Assembly: GCA_029256485.1 (NCBI GenBank) | Contig: JAQSXU010000008.1 | Location: forward strand, 1-63,791 | DNA from: Clostridiaceae bacterium | Lineage (GTDB): Bacteria > Bacillota_A > Clostridia > Clostridiales > Clostridiaceae | Direction of reading: 5' to 3' | Length of the DNA: 63,791 nucleotides | In this document: positions 9,038-16,877 of the stretch, in pieces | How the letters are laid out: every line of letters begins with the position of its first letter | How positions within the stretch are numbered: position 1 is the first letter of the stretch | Made by a program: the position numbers and the translations under genes | The notes under the pieces: model-generated | Databases searched by the model: none | The model's input: the letters and a program-made list of their open reading frames with translations, nothing else | What the model was told of the DNA's origin: nothing

Positions 9038-9078
9038 ATTGTTATATTACATTAAAAGGTAACAAACAATCGTTAATA

Positions 9079-9090
9079 GGGGACGGTTCA
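9079..9090 (+). repeat. REP-like motif copy 3
   Basis: GGGGACGGTTCA followed by a T run, between the DeoR and GNAT genes. Confidence 0.6.
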
Positions 9091-9171
9091 TTATTTTTTT
9101 ATATCGGGTGTACTTAAAAGGATAAAATGAAAGTAAATAATAAAGGATAAATTAAGAGGTGCTGTAAGTTG

Positions 9172-9648
9172 ATGCTCCATATTAAATTAGCGGAAATAAG
9201 TGATTCTTGTAAAATTGTTGAACTATTAAATGAAACTACATTATTTTTGCATAAGAAGCATATAAATCAATGGAAATATCCATGGAATATAGATAATATT
9301 AAAAAGGAAATTAACAAAAGAAAAGTATATGCAGTAAAGTTTAATAAGCTTATAATTGGAACATTTTCAATAATAGATAAAAATAAGGAATCTATGCTCC
9401 CTCAAATTATGGAAGATGGGCTGTACTTGTATAGAGTTGCAATATTACCACAGTTTCAAGGGAGAAGCATAGGAATTCAAATTATGAATTATTTATTTAA
9501 ATATTCTAAAAAACTTAGAAAGACCTTATATTTAGACTGTTGGGCTGGAAATGAAAATTTAAAGGAATTTTATATAAAAGCAGGGTTTAAATTATGCGGA
9601 GAATTTCCAGAAGAGGATTATAAAATTTGTGTATTTAAATATAACTAG
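9172..9648 (+). CDS. GNAT family N-acetyltransferase
   Basis: This 158-residue single-domain acetyltransferase shows a degenerate acetyl-CoA-binding motif, FQGRSIGIQI, after the strand YRVAILP, and the C-terminal segment EFYIKAGFKLCGE. The substrate is unknown. A TTG immediately before the ATG at 9172 could also initiate; the AGAGGTG ribosome site suits either. The gene stands alone between two REP-like motifs and ends inside a very strong hairpin, so it is a single-gene unit that could have arrived by transfer. Confidence 0.85.
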   Translation: MLHIKLAEISDSCKIVELLNETTLFLHKKHINQWKYPWNIDNIKKEINKRKVYAVKFNKLIIGTFSIIDKNKESMLPQIMEDGLYLYRVAILPQFQGRSIGIQIMNYLFKYSKKLRKTLYLDCWAGNENLKEFYIKAGFKLCGEFPEEDYKICVFKYN

Positions 9649-9682
9649 AAAAACTCAGATATAAGTCTGAGTTTTTCTAGTT
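9643..9682 (+). terminator. 17-bp perfect hairpin at the end of the GNAT gene
   Basis: Arms 9643-9659 and 9666-9682 are exact reverse complements around a 6-nt loop. The stop codon lies within the left arm. The T5 run is inside the right arm, so it can act as a terminator, more convincingly on the + strand. Confidence 0.75.
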
Positions 9683-9731
9683 ATTGTTATGGATGAATCC
9701 AAGATTTCTTTAAGAAAAAAGTTAGAAAGTT

Positions 9732-9743
9732 AGGGACGGTTCA
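9732..9743 (+). repeat. REP-like motif copy 4
   Basis: AGGGACGGTTCA, followed by TTAATTATTT. Confidence 0.6.
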
Positions 9744-9855
9744 TTAATTATTTACACTAAATTTAAATCTTAACTAAATTTTATAACCCCCCAGTTATTT
9801 TATTGTGATATAATATCAAATAAACTAAAGGAATAATTGAAAAGAGGGTGTAAAT

Positions 9856-10569
9856 GTGAAACCTGTAATTGGTATTACTACATTTTGTGAAAAGGGAACT
9901 AATAAGGCATTTAATTCAGTAAGCTATAATTATGTTAAATCCATTATGCTGGCTGGTGGAGTGCCAATTTTAATTCCCCTAGATAATAACAATGAAAATA
10001 TTGATATCTACTTAGAAAAAGTTGATGGGTTATTATTCACTGGAGGAGTTGATGTTTCACCTATGCTATATGATGAAGATCCATTGAAGGAAATAACTAA
10101 GATATCATCTGATAGAGATAATTATGAGATAAAGTTGTTTAATAAAGCAATAGCAATGGACATGCCAATTCTAGGAATATGCAGAGGCATGCAGCTTATA
10201 AATGTAGCATTAGAAGGAAGCTTATATCAAGACATAAATGCGCAAATTAAAAATTCTAATGGACATAGTCCTTCTGAAATTAATGTGGATGAATTATATC
10301 ATTCAGTATCTATTAAGATTGACAGTAGGTTGTTTAAAATTTTAAATAAAGATAAAATATTTGTAAATTCATTTCACCATCAATGTGTAAAAAAATTAGG
10401 AAAAAATTTAAGACCAGTTGCATTTTCATCCGATAATATAGTTGAAGCTTATGAATCGTGTAAACAAAGATTCGTTTTAGGAATACAATGGCATCCAGAG
10501 GATTTAGTAGTTAAGCACAGTGAATTCCTCGGAATTTTTAAGGAACTAATAGAAGAGTGCAGCAAATAA
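9856..10569 (+). CDS. Class I glutamine amidotransferase / gamma-glutamyl hydrolase-like protein (peptidase C26)
   Basis: The 237-residue protein belongs to the C26 branch of class I amidotransferases, whose members such as PuuD cleave gamma-glutamyl amide bonds. The nucleophile is Cys109 in GICRGMQLIN, the oxyanion region is FTGGVDVSP, and the catalytic His213 and Glu215 lie in GIQWHPED. It starts with GTG at 9856 behind GAGGGTG. There is no neighbouring polyamine or folate gene, so the actual gamma-glutamyl substrate is unknown. It is flanked by REP-like motifs on both sides. Confidence 0.88.
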   Translation: MKPVIGITTFCEKGTNKAFNSVSYNYVKSIMLAGGVPILIPLDNNNENIDIYLEKVDGLLFTGGVDVSPMLYDEDPLKEITKISSDRDNYEIKLFNKAIAMDMPILGICRGMQLINVALEGSLYQDINAQIKNSNGHSPSEINVDELYHSVSIKIDSRLFKILNKDKIFVNSFHHQCVKKLGKNLRPVAFSSDNIVEAYESCKQRFVLGIQWHPEDLVVKHSEFLGIFKELIEECSK

Positions 10570-10573
10570 AATT

Positions 10574-10586
10574 GGGGACGTTTCAC
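10574..10586 (+). repeat. REP-like motif copy 5 (one-base variant)
   Basis: GGGGACGTTTCAC differs by one base from the consensus. It lies upstream of the Y1 transposase gene and is in inverted orientation to the copy downstream of it at 11776. Confidence 0.55.
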
Positions 10587-10701
10587 AATTAATTAACAAT
10601 TATCTATATTGGTATAAAAGTTTGTGTAAATAAAATGAAATTGGGCAATACTTTCATTAACGGATTTTACATTTAAAAATAAGATTAATGGAGGTATTTT
10701 T

Positions 10702-11607
10702 ATGCCAAGAGCTGGAAGAATAAAGGGTGAAAATTCAATTTATCATATTATGAGTAGAAGTATTAGTGAAATTAATTTATATAAGAGTGCTGAGGATAAA
10801 GAAAAGTACATCGAGATAATGAAAAAATATAAGGATATTTTTAAGTTTAAAGTTTACGGATATTGTATTATGAATACCCATAATCACTTTATTATAGATT
10901 CAAATGGATCTGACATTTCAAAAATAATGCATGGTGTAAATCAAAGTTATGCACAATACTACAATAGAAAATATAAAAGACATGGCCATGTTTTTCAAGA
11001 CAGATTTAAGAGTAAAATCGTTGATAATGATAAATACCTTATAACATTATCCGCGTATATACATTCAAATCCAATGTGTATGAAGAAATATAGTAATAAG
11101 TTAGAAAAATACAAATTCTCAAGTCTTGGAATTTACTTGGGAACAATGAATGATAAATATAGTTTAGTTGATAAGGATTTCCTTCTAAAACATTTCAGTA
11201 GTAACGAAGTAAACGCAAAAGAAACATATTTAGATTTTGTAAGAAGGTTCTCAAATAATAGTATTAGTGAAAATATAGAATTGAAAAAAGAAAAAGCTGT
11301 GTATTTAAGTCATAGAAAAATAATTGCAAGGTATTTTACTGTGGAAGCTATTTTAAAATTTTTAAATGAAAGATATCAAATATCAGAAAGTATTCTTAGA
11401 ATGAAAAATAGCAGATCAGCGACAGAAAAAAGAGCAGTCTTTGTACTTTTAATGAGAAGCTTATGTAACTTCAAATATAGGGATATATGTGAGATAATAG
11501 GGAACATTACTCAGTCAAGAGTGTCAATGCTATGTAACATTGGAGTACAGTTAATAAATTCAAAAGAAGATTATGCAGGACTTTTAGATGAAATTATTAT
11601 CAAATGA
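10702..11607 (+). CDS. REP-associated tyrosine (Y1, HUH) transposase
   Basis: The 301-residue protein begins MPRAGRIKGENSIYHIMSRS, the typical start of the chromosomal IS200-like Y1 transposases associated with REP sequences. The HUH metal motif appears as THNH in MNTHNHFII (about residues 73-77), and the nucleophilic tyrosine is probably among the YAQYYNRKY residues near 95-100. The C-terminal part (about residues 215-295) looks like a helix-turn-helix extension. No insertion-sequence ends with perfect terminal repeats are seen; instead inverted GGGGACGG-type motifs flank the gene, as expected for a domesticated RAYT whose substrate is a dispersed short repeat. Ribosome site GGAGG precedes the ATG. 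Confidence 0.85.
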   Translation: MPRAGRIKGENSIYHIMSRSISEINLYKSAEDKEKYIEIMKKYKDIFKFKVYGYCIMNTHNHFIIDSNGSDISKIMHGVNQSYAQYYNRKYKRHGHVFQDRFKSKIVDNDKYLITLSAYIHSNPMCMKKYSNKLEKYKFSSLGIYLGTMNDKYSLVDKDFLLKHFSSNEVNAKETYLDFVRRFSNNSISENIELKKEKAVYLSHRKIIARYFTVEAILKFLNERYQISESILRMKNSRSATEKRAVFVLLMRSLCNFKYRDICEIIGNITQSRVSMLCNIGVQLINSKEDYAGLLDEIIIK

Positions 11608-11775
11608 GAACTTATATAATTTTATTTTTATTTATCTAAATTTTATTTAAATGGAATTAAAATGTATAAGTAGAATTAATAAAAGAAATTTAAAATGATA
11701 TTGGACAAGCATATGAACAATAAAATTAATATGGTTCAATGAAATCCACTTGAGTATAATTTTAAAATTATTATT

Positions 11776-11785
11776 AACCGTCCCT
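11776..11785 (-). repeat. REP-like motif copy 6 (partial)
   Basis: Minus-strand AGGGACGGTT, in inverted orientation to copy 5 on the other side of the transposase gene. Nothing else is seen in the 286-nt gap from 11608 to 11893. Confidence 0.5.
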
Positions 11786-11893
11786 AAGTATAATAAAGGT
11801 AACTAGATATTATAAAAGTGCGTACTTGTTTTAGCTATCAATAATATTAAAATTGTTTGTGTAGTAATATAACATTCGAAAGGAAGAGAATAG

Positions 11894-12451
11894 ATGACTA
11901 ATAATGTACTTGAAACAATAATGAACAGAAGAAGTATCAGAAACTACAAAGATGAGCAATTAAGCGAAGAGGAAACTCAGGCAATATTGGATGCTGGAAT
12001 ACAGGCACCTAGCGCAAATAACAGTCAATCTTGGCATTTTACAGTAATACAAAATAAAAATCTTATTGATTTTATTAGTGATAAGTCTAAAGAAGTAATG
12101 AGAAAATCTGATAATGAAAACATTGTAAAGGTTGGCCAAAGTGGAGTTAATATTTTTTATAATGCACCTACAGTAGTAATTGTTTCTGGCAAGGAGGAAG
12201 TGCAATCTTCATTAGTTGACTGCTCTGCGGCAATAGAAAATATGTTAATTGCTGCAGAAAGCATAGGAGTTGGATCGGTATGGATAGGTTTTGTGAGGTT
12301 TTTCTTTTCACTAAGAGAAGAAGTTAAAAGGCTAGATTTACCTAAGGGATATGTACCTTATTATGCAGTGGCTTTAGGTCACAAAAAAGATGATAATAAG
12401 ATAACTGGGCCTTCTAATAGAAATAAAAATGTTGTAAATTACATAAAGTAA
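11894..12451 (+). CDS. Nitroreductase family FMN-dependent oxidoreductase
   Basis: The 185-residue protein has the nitroreductase layout: NRRSIRNYKDEQL at the N-terminus, APSANNSQSWHF for FMN binding (about residues 37-50), and GVGSVWIGFVRF and PKGYVPYYAVALGH in the C-terminal half. Members reduce nitro compounds, quinones or flavins with NAD(P)H. The ATG follows AAAGGAAGAG. It is monocistronic, with no regulator alongside, so the physiological substrate is not indicated. Confidence 0.92.
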   Translation: MTNNVLETIMNRRSIRNYKDEQLSEEETQAILDAGIQAPSANNSQSWHFTVIQNKNLIDFISDKSKEVMRKSDNENIVKVGQSGVNIFYNAPTVVIVSGKEEVQSSLVDCSAAIENMLIAAESIGVGSVWIGFVRFFFSLREEVKRLDLPKGYVPYYAVALGHKKDDNKITGPSNRNKNVVNYIK

Positions 12452-12465
12452 ATTTATAAAAGTTG

Positions 12466-12477
12466 TTAACCGTCCCC
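12466..12477 (-). repeat. REP-like motif copy 7
   Basis: Minus-strand GGGGACGGTTAA, 15 nt after the nitroreductase stop. Its tail ACAACTTTT matches copy 1. Confidence 0.55.
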
Positions 12478-12488
12478 AAGTTTTTTAC

Positions 12489-12518
12489 CCTTAAGTATTG
12501 TAATTATAATACTTAAGG
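12489..12518. repeat. Perfect 11-bp inverted repeat
   Basis: CCTTAAGTATT (12489-12499) and AATACTTAAGG (12508-12518) flank an 8-nt loop. No T run follows on either strand, so it is not a standard terminator. It lies just upstream of the promoter for the exporter leader and could be an operator. Confidence 0.5.
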
Positions 12519-12543
12519 TATAGAATAATGTATATAGCAATAA

Positions 12544-12573
12544 TTAACAGTATATAATTATAATGAGTATAAT
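12544..12573 (+). promoter_or_regulatory. Candidate promoter of the ABC exporter leader
   Basis: TTAACA (12544-12549) and TATAAT (12568-12573) are separated by 18 nt. The start site would be near 12580, about 45 nt before the first leader peptide. Confidence 0.5.
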
Positions 12574-12623
12574 AAAGCAAAATTACAATAGAAATTAATA
12601 AGTATAGTAAGGGGGTTGTATAA

Positions 12624-12734
12624 ATGTTAATGAATAAGTTTGCAAGATTTAATAGCTTAATTGCAAATAATGATATTTATAAAGAAAAATTAATATTTAT
12701 GCACCATCTTGGTATTTTATTTTTGAATTATTAA
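12624..12734 (+). CDS. Putative 36-residue leader peptide of the ABC exporter operon
   Basis: A short reading frame starts with ATG at 12624 behind an AAGGGGG ribosome site 8 nt upstream. The peptide begins MLMNKFARFNSLIANN and ends HHLGILFLNY, with no recognisable domain. It ends 34 nt before a strong terminator hairpin and about 330 nt before a BmrC/BmrD-like exporter. In Bacillus subtilis the related bmrCD operon is preceded by the bmrB leader peptide and controlled by ribosome-dependent attenuation. A comparable role here is inference from layout; the sequence is not clearly similar to BmrB. It could alternatively be an independent small peptide. Confidence 0.5.
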   Translation: MLMNKFARFNSLIANNDIYKEKLIFMHHLGILFLNY

Positions 12735-12768
12735 TTGCTTGTAAAATTAAACTGTTTAGAAAATAATT

Positions 12769-12798
12769 AGCCATAGGTAGGTGCCTGTGGCTTTTTTA
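12769..12798 (+). terminator. Terminator/attenuator 1 in the exporter leader
   Basis: AGCCATAGG (12769-12777) pairs with CCTGTGGCT (12784-12792) with one G-U pair and a 6-nt loop, followed by T6. It lies between the first leader peptide and the exporter genes. Confidence 0.8.
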
Positions 12799-12840
12799 GT
12801 TTTGCTGACTATTTATTTATAAATAGATATTTACATGTTT

Positions 12841-12876
12841 AAAAGGCCAGAGAATATTATGTTCAATGGCCTTTTT
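12841..12876 (+). terminator. Terminator-like hairpin 2 in the exporter leader
   Basis: AAAAGGCCA (12841-12849) pairs with TGGCCTTTT (12867-12875) and ends in a T5 run. Its GGCC stem resembles the terminator after the operon at 16733-16768. Confidence 0.65.
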
Positions 12877-12970
12877 ATATTGCTTTTCTATTAACAAACA
12901 TATTAATAGAAAAAGCTAATAAATTTATAATTAAAGTGGTATGGATCAACAAAATTAAGGAGTGGTAAAA

Positions 12971-13030
12971 ATGAGTAAAAAAGAAACTTTTAGAAAGATT
13001 AAATGCTGTGATTCTACATTTTATTCCTAG
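12971..13030 (+). CDS. Putative 19-residue peptide just upstream of the ABC exporter
   Basis: The frame MSKKETFRKIKCCDSTFYS starts at ATG 12971 behind AAGGAGTGG, one of the best ribosome sites in the region, and stops 37 nt before the exporter start. It contains two adjacent cysteines. It may be a second leader or coupling peptide, or a small expressed peptide. No family is recognised, and the call rests only on the ribosome site and position. Confidence 0.35.
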   Translation: MSKKETFRKIKCCDSTFYS

Positions 13031-13067
13031 CACTGTAAAAATTATATTATCGAGGGGGGCTATTTAA

Positions 13068-14870
13068 ATGAAGAAACTAATACAATTGACAAAAGGCAAT
13101 AGATTATTATATATCTCAGCAATATTATCTGTTGGGGCTGCAACATTAATTGCTATGATAGAGCCTATGGTAGTGAAAATTACTATAGATTCAATTATTG
13201 GTGATAAGCCATTGAGTGCTCCTGCAGTGATTGAAAATATTATAAAAAATATTGGCGGTAGGGATGTTTTAGAGAGAAATTTATGGATATGTTCACTGTG
13301 CTTAATTGCATTAACAGCCTCTAGAGGTATATTCCTGTATTTCAAGGGCAAGCTTTCAGCTCAAGCAGCTGAAAATATTGCTAGAAAGTTAAGAGTGAAA
13401 TTATATGATTGTATTCAAAATCTACCTTATGGATATCATGTAAATGCAGAATCCGGAGACTTAATTCAAAGATGTACTTCTGATGTAGATACTGTAAGAA
13501 GGTTTTTTGCAATGCAGATGGTTGAAATAGGGAGAGCATTTTTCATAGTGGTATTTGCCATGATAATGATGCTTTCACTAAACAGAAGGATGACGCTTAT
13601 TTCTATGGTTATTGTACCTTTTATATTTGCTTTTTCTTTTGTATTTTTCAATAAAATAAAGGATACATTTCAGAAAGCCGACGAGCAGGAAGGCGTTTTA
13701 ACCTCTATACTTCAAGAAAATTTAAATGGAGTAAGAGTTGTAAAGGCTTTTGGAAGGGAAAGTTTTGAAATTGAAAAGTATGAAGAGCAGAATAAAAAAT
13801 ACAGAGATTTGAATTATAATATAACAAAAATACTTGCAGACTATTGGGGAACTTCAGATTTTTTATGTATGCTGCAAATTGGATTGGTTTTACTGTCAGG
13901 TATATATTTTGCAGTAAGAGGAGATATAAGCCTTGGTACTCTAGTTGTTTTTAATACCTATGAGGGTATGCTGCTATGGCCTGTGAGACAACTTGGCAGA
14001 ATTTTATCTGATATGGGCAAAATGACAGTTTCCTTAGGTAGAATAAATAACATTTTAGAAACACCAGTGGAATATGAAAATGGAAAGGGACTAGAGCCTG
14101 AGATTAATGGCGAAATCAGCTTTGAAAATGTAAGCTTTGAATATGAAAAGGATATTCCTGTTCTCAAAGACATAAGTTTCAACGTTAAAAAAGGTGAAAC
14201 TATTGCCATAGTTGGACCTACTGGCTCCGGCAAATCATCAATGGTTCATCTTCTAATGAGACTTTATGACTATAGCAATGGATCTATAAAAATTGACGGA
14301 GTAGAACTTATGGATATAAAAAGAAAGTGGATAAGAAACAATATAGGTATAGTGCTTCAAGAACCATTTCTTTACTCGAGAACAATAAAAGAGAACATTA
14401 AAATTGCTAAAATTATGGCTGATGATAATGAAGTCAAAAAAGCAGCGTCCATGGCAGCAGTGCATAATGTTATCTCTTCATTTGAAAAAGGATATGATAC
14501 CATTGTGGGAGAAAAAGGGGTTACATTATCGGGTGGACAGAGGCAGAGGGTTGCCATAGCAAGAACTTTGATTAAAAATATGCCGATATTAGTTTTTGAC
14601 GATTCCTTAAGTGCAGTGGATGCTGAAACTGACAGGATAATCAGGGAAGAACTTAAAAAGAAAAGTAAGGGCGTTACTACATTCATAATATCACATAGGA
14701 TTTCTACTGTTATGGATGCTGATAAGATAATAGTTCTTAACCATGGTAAAATCGAGGAAATAGGATGCCACCAACAACTCATTAGAAAAGAAGGAATTTA
14801 CAAAAGAATTTGGGATATACAAAATTCTTCAGATGGAGATGATGAGCAAGAGAAAGCTTGTAACGAATAG
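13068..14870 (+). CDS. Heterodimeric multidrug ABC exporter, BmrC/YheI-like subunit
   Basis: The 600-residue half-transporter has a six-helix type I exporter domain (about residues 1-310) and a C-terminal ATPase. Walker A is GPTGSGKSS near residue 383, the signature is LSGGQRQR near 487, and Walker B reads LVFDDSLSAVD near 507. The residue after the Walker B Asp is Asp instead of the catalytic Glu, the usual sign of the non-hydrolysing site of a heterodimer such as BmrC of BmrCD. The partner follows 21 nt later. Substrates are likely drugs or peptides. The ATG is preceded by GAGGGGGG. The leader at 12580-13060 suggests attenuation control. Confidence 0.92.
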   Translation: MKKLIQLTKGNRLLYISAILSVGAATLIAMIEPMVVKITIDSIIGDKPLSAPAVIENIIKNIGGRDVLERNLWICSLCLIALTASRGIFLYFKGKLSAQAAENIARKLRVKLYDCIQNLPYGYHVNAESGDLIQRCTSDVDTVRRFFAMQMVEIGRAFFIVVFAMIMMLSLNRRMTLISMVIVPFIFAFSFVFFNKIKDTFQKADEQEGVLTSILQENLNGVRVVKAFGRESFEIEKYEEQNKKYRDLNYNITKILADYWGTSDFLCMLQIGLVLLSGIYFAVRGDISLGTLVVFNTYEGMLLWPVRQLGRILSDMGKMTVSLGRINNILETPVEYENGKGLEPEINGEISFENVSFEYEKDIPVLKDISFNVKKGETIAIVGPTGSGKSSMVHLLMRLYDYSNGSIKIDGVELMDIKRKWIRNNIGIVLQEPFLYSRTIKENIKIAKIMADDNEVKKAASMAAVHNVISSFEKGYDTIVGEKGVTLSGGQRQRVAIARTLIKNMPILVFDDSLSAVDAETDRIIREELKKKSKGVTTFIISHRISTVMDADKIIVLNHGKIEEIGCHQQLIRKEGIYKRIWDIQNSSDGDDEQEKACNE

Positions 14871-14891
14871 CAAATCAGGAGGTGAATGAAT

Positions 14892-16721
14892 ATGAGCAGA
14901 ATTGATGATTATAGTGTAACAGAAAAATTAGATATTGGCATTTGGAGAAGACTTTTTAAGTATTTGTCAGAATTTAAGAAGGGTCTTATACTATTAGCTT
15001 TATTAATGACTATAGTAGCAGGTATTGATGCTATAATGCCTTTGATGACAAGATATGCTATAGATAACTTTATAGTAAAGAAAACCATCAATGGACTTGG
15101 AATGTTTGGAGTAGTTTATTTTTGCATTTTTTCATTTCAGGCATTTAATGTAAGATTATTTATCAGGCAGGCTGGTAAAATTGAGACCCATCTTGCCTAT
15201 CACATAAGACAGCTTGGCTTCAAAAGGTTACAACAGTTGTCATTTTCATATTATGACAATTCTTCTGTGGGATGGCTAATGGCAAGGATGACTTCAGATG
15301 TAGCAAGGCTTAGTGAAATCATTTCCTGGGGATTAATTGATATGGTTTGGGCTCTGGTGATGATGATTGGTTTTATCGGCATAATGCTTTATTATGACAT
15401 AAAACTTACTTTATTAAGTATGTGTGTAGTACCTCCATTATTTCTAGTGGGAATATTTTTTCAGAAGAAAATATTAAAATCCTACAGAAAGGTTAGAAAA
15501 CTAAATTCACAGCTTACAGCAGATTTCAGCGAGGAAGTATCTGGTGCAAAAACAACAAAGACCCTAGTTCGTGAGAATGAAAATCTGGTTGAGTTTAAAC
15601 AGGATGCAGATAATATGAGAAGCTCAGCTATAAGAGCTGTAATTTTCTCTTCACTATTTCTTCCAATTGTAATTACTATGGGAAGTATAGGAACTGGTTT
15701 TGCTCTTTGGTTTGGTGGAATTGAAGTTATGACTAAAACACTAACATATGGTACTTTTGTTATGTTTATTTCATACACCATTCAATTCTTTGACCCGGTA
15801 AGTCAGCTTGCCGGAACTATTGCAGAACTTCAGCAGGCACAAGCATCTGCAGAGAGGATAATATCTCTTGTGGAAACTGAACCAGATATATGGGACAGGA
15901 AAGATGTAATAGAAAAATACGGAGACCTATTTAATGCAAAAGAGAAGAATTGGGAAGATATGCAGGGGGATATAGAATTTAAAAATGTGTGCTTTTCATA
16001 TAAAAATGGAGAAAAGGTATTGGAGAGCTTTAATTTAAAAGTAAAAAAAGGAGAAACTATAGCTCTTGTAGGAGAAACTGGTTCAGGCAAAAGTACTATA
16101 GTAAATCTAATATGCAGATTTTATGAGCCAAATAGCGGGGAAATATTAATTGATGGGAAAGACTACAGAGAAAGGTCCCTTTTATGGCTTCAATCCAATA
16201 TAGGTTATGTACTGCAAAGTCCTCATTTATTTAGTGGTACAATTAGGGATAATATCAAATATGGAAAACTTGATGCATCTCAACAAGAAATAGAGAGAGC
16301 TGCAAAACTTGTAAATGCCCATGAATTTATTACGAAAATGGATAATGGATATGAAGCACAGGTAGGTGAAGACGGCGGAAATCTCTCCACAGGTGAAAAA
16401 CAGCTTATTTCTTTTGCTAGAGCAATAGTTTCAAATCCAGCAATTTTTGTTTTAGATGAGGCCACATCATCTATTGACACTGAAACGGAGAAAATGATTC
16501 AAAATGCTATAGAAAAAGTTCTTTCAGGAAGAACTAGCTTTGTTGTTGCACACAGGCTTTCGACTATAGTATCTGCTGATAAAATTTTAGTAATTAAAAA
16601 TGGAAGAATTGCTGAGTCTGGAACACACAAAGAACTGTTAAGGAATAAAGGCTACTATTTCAGACTTTATACAAATCAACTTCTTCAGGAAAAAGAAATT
16701 GAAAGTGCAAATGCAGTATAG
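14892..16721 (+). CDS. Heterodimeric multidrug ABC exporter, BmrD/YheH-like subunit
   Basis: This is the second half-transporter, with a six-helix membrane domain and an ATPase carrying Walker A GETGSGKST near residue 393, signature LSTGEKQLISFARA near 497, and Walker B VLDEATSSID with the catalytic Glu intact. The signature LSTGEKQ and the intact Glu mark the complementary member of the pair. The ATG at 14892 fits CAGGAGGTGA better than the ATG at 14886, which is too close to it. Together with the preceding subunit it forms one exporter in the cytoplasmic membrane. Confidence 0.92.
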   Translation: MSRIDDYSVTEKLDIGIWRRLFKYLSEFKKGLILLALLMTIVAGIDAIMPLMTRYAIDNFIVKKTINGLGMFGVVYFCIFSFQAFNVRLFIRQAGKIETHLAYHIRQLGFKRLQQLSFSYYDNSSVGWLMARMTSDVARLSEIISWGLIDMVWALVMMIGFIGIMLYYDIKLTLLSMCVVPPLFLVGIFFQKKILKSYRKVRKLNSQLTADFSEEVSGAKTTKTLVRENENLVEFKQDADNMRSSAIRAVIFSSLFLPIVITMGSIGTGFALWFGGIEVMTKTLTYGTFVMFISYTIQFFDPVSQLAGTIAELQQAQASAERIISLVETEPDIWDRKDVIEKYGDLFNAKEKNWEDMQGDIEFKNVCFSYKNGEKVLESFNLKVKKGETIALVGETGSGKSTIVNLICRFYEPNSGEILIDGKDYRERSLLWLQSNIGYVLQSPHLFSGTIRDNIKYGKLDASQQEIERAAKLVNAHEFITKMDNGYEAQVGEDGGNLSTGEKQLISFARAIVSNPAIFVLDEATSSIDTETEKMIQNAIEKVLSGRTSFVVAHRLSTIVSADKILVIKNGRIAESGTHKELLRNKGYYFRLYTNQLLQEKEIESANAV

Positions 16722-16732
16722 TAAGAATTACT

Positions 16733-16768
16733 GGCCATGAATTGGATACACTATTTCATGGCCTTTTT
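16733..16768 (+). terminator. Terminator of the ABC exporter operon
   Basis: GGCCATGAA (16733-16741) pairs with TTCATGGCC (16755-16763) followed by T5. Confidence 0.85.
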
Positions 16769-16799
16769 ATAAGTAAAAACAATAGACGACAAAACCTTA

Positions 16800-16828
16800 T
16801 TGACAGAAAATAGGATTAGAAGTATATT
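16800..16828 (+). promoter_or_regulatory. Promoter of the metal-binding lipoprotein gene
   Basis: TTGACA (16800-16805) and TATATT (16823-16828) are separated by exactly 17 nt; start site near 16835. Confidence 0.75.
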
Positions 16829-16839
16829 TAATAAGTAAA

Positions 16840-16854
16840 TGCAAATGATTTGCA
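16840..16854. promoter_or_regulatory. 7-1-7 Fur-family (probably Zur) operator
   Basis: TGCAAAT-g-ATTTGCA is a perfect 7-1-7 inverted repeat located immediately after the predicted start site. This geometry is that of Fur, Zur and PerR boxes in Firmicutes. Because the gene downstream encodes a ZnuA/TroA-type metal-binding lipoprotein, Zur is the likeliest regulator. Confidence 0.65.
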
Positions 16855-16877
16855 ACAATTATTTGAGGAGTGGAAAA

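Noticed and set aside
10574..11785. Complete IS200/IS605 insertion sequence
   Set aside because: No characteristic subterminal hairpins or companion tnpB, and the protein start and lone position fit a REP-associated transposase instead.
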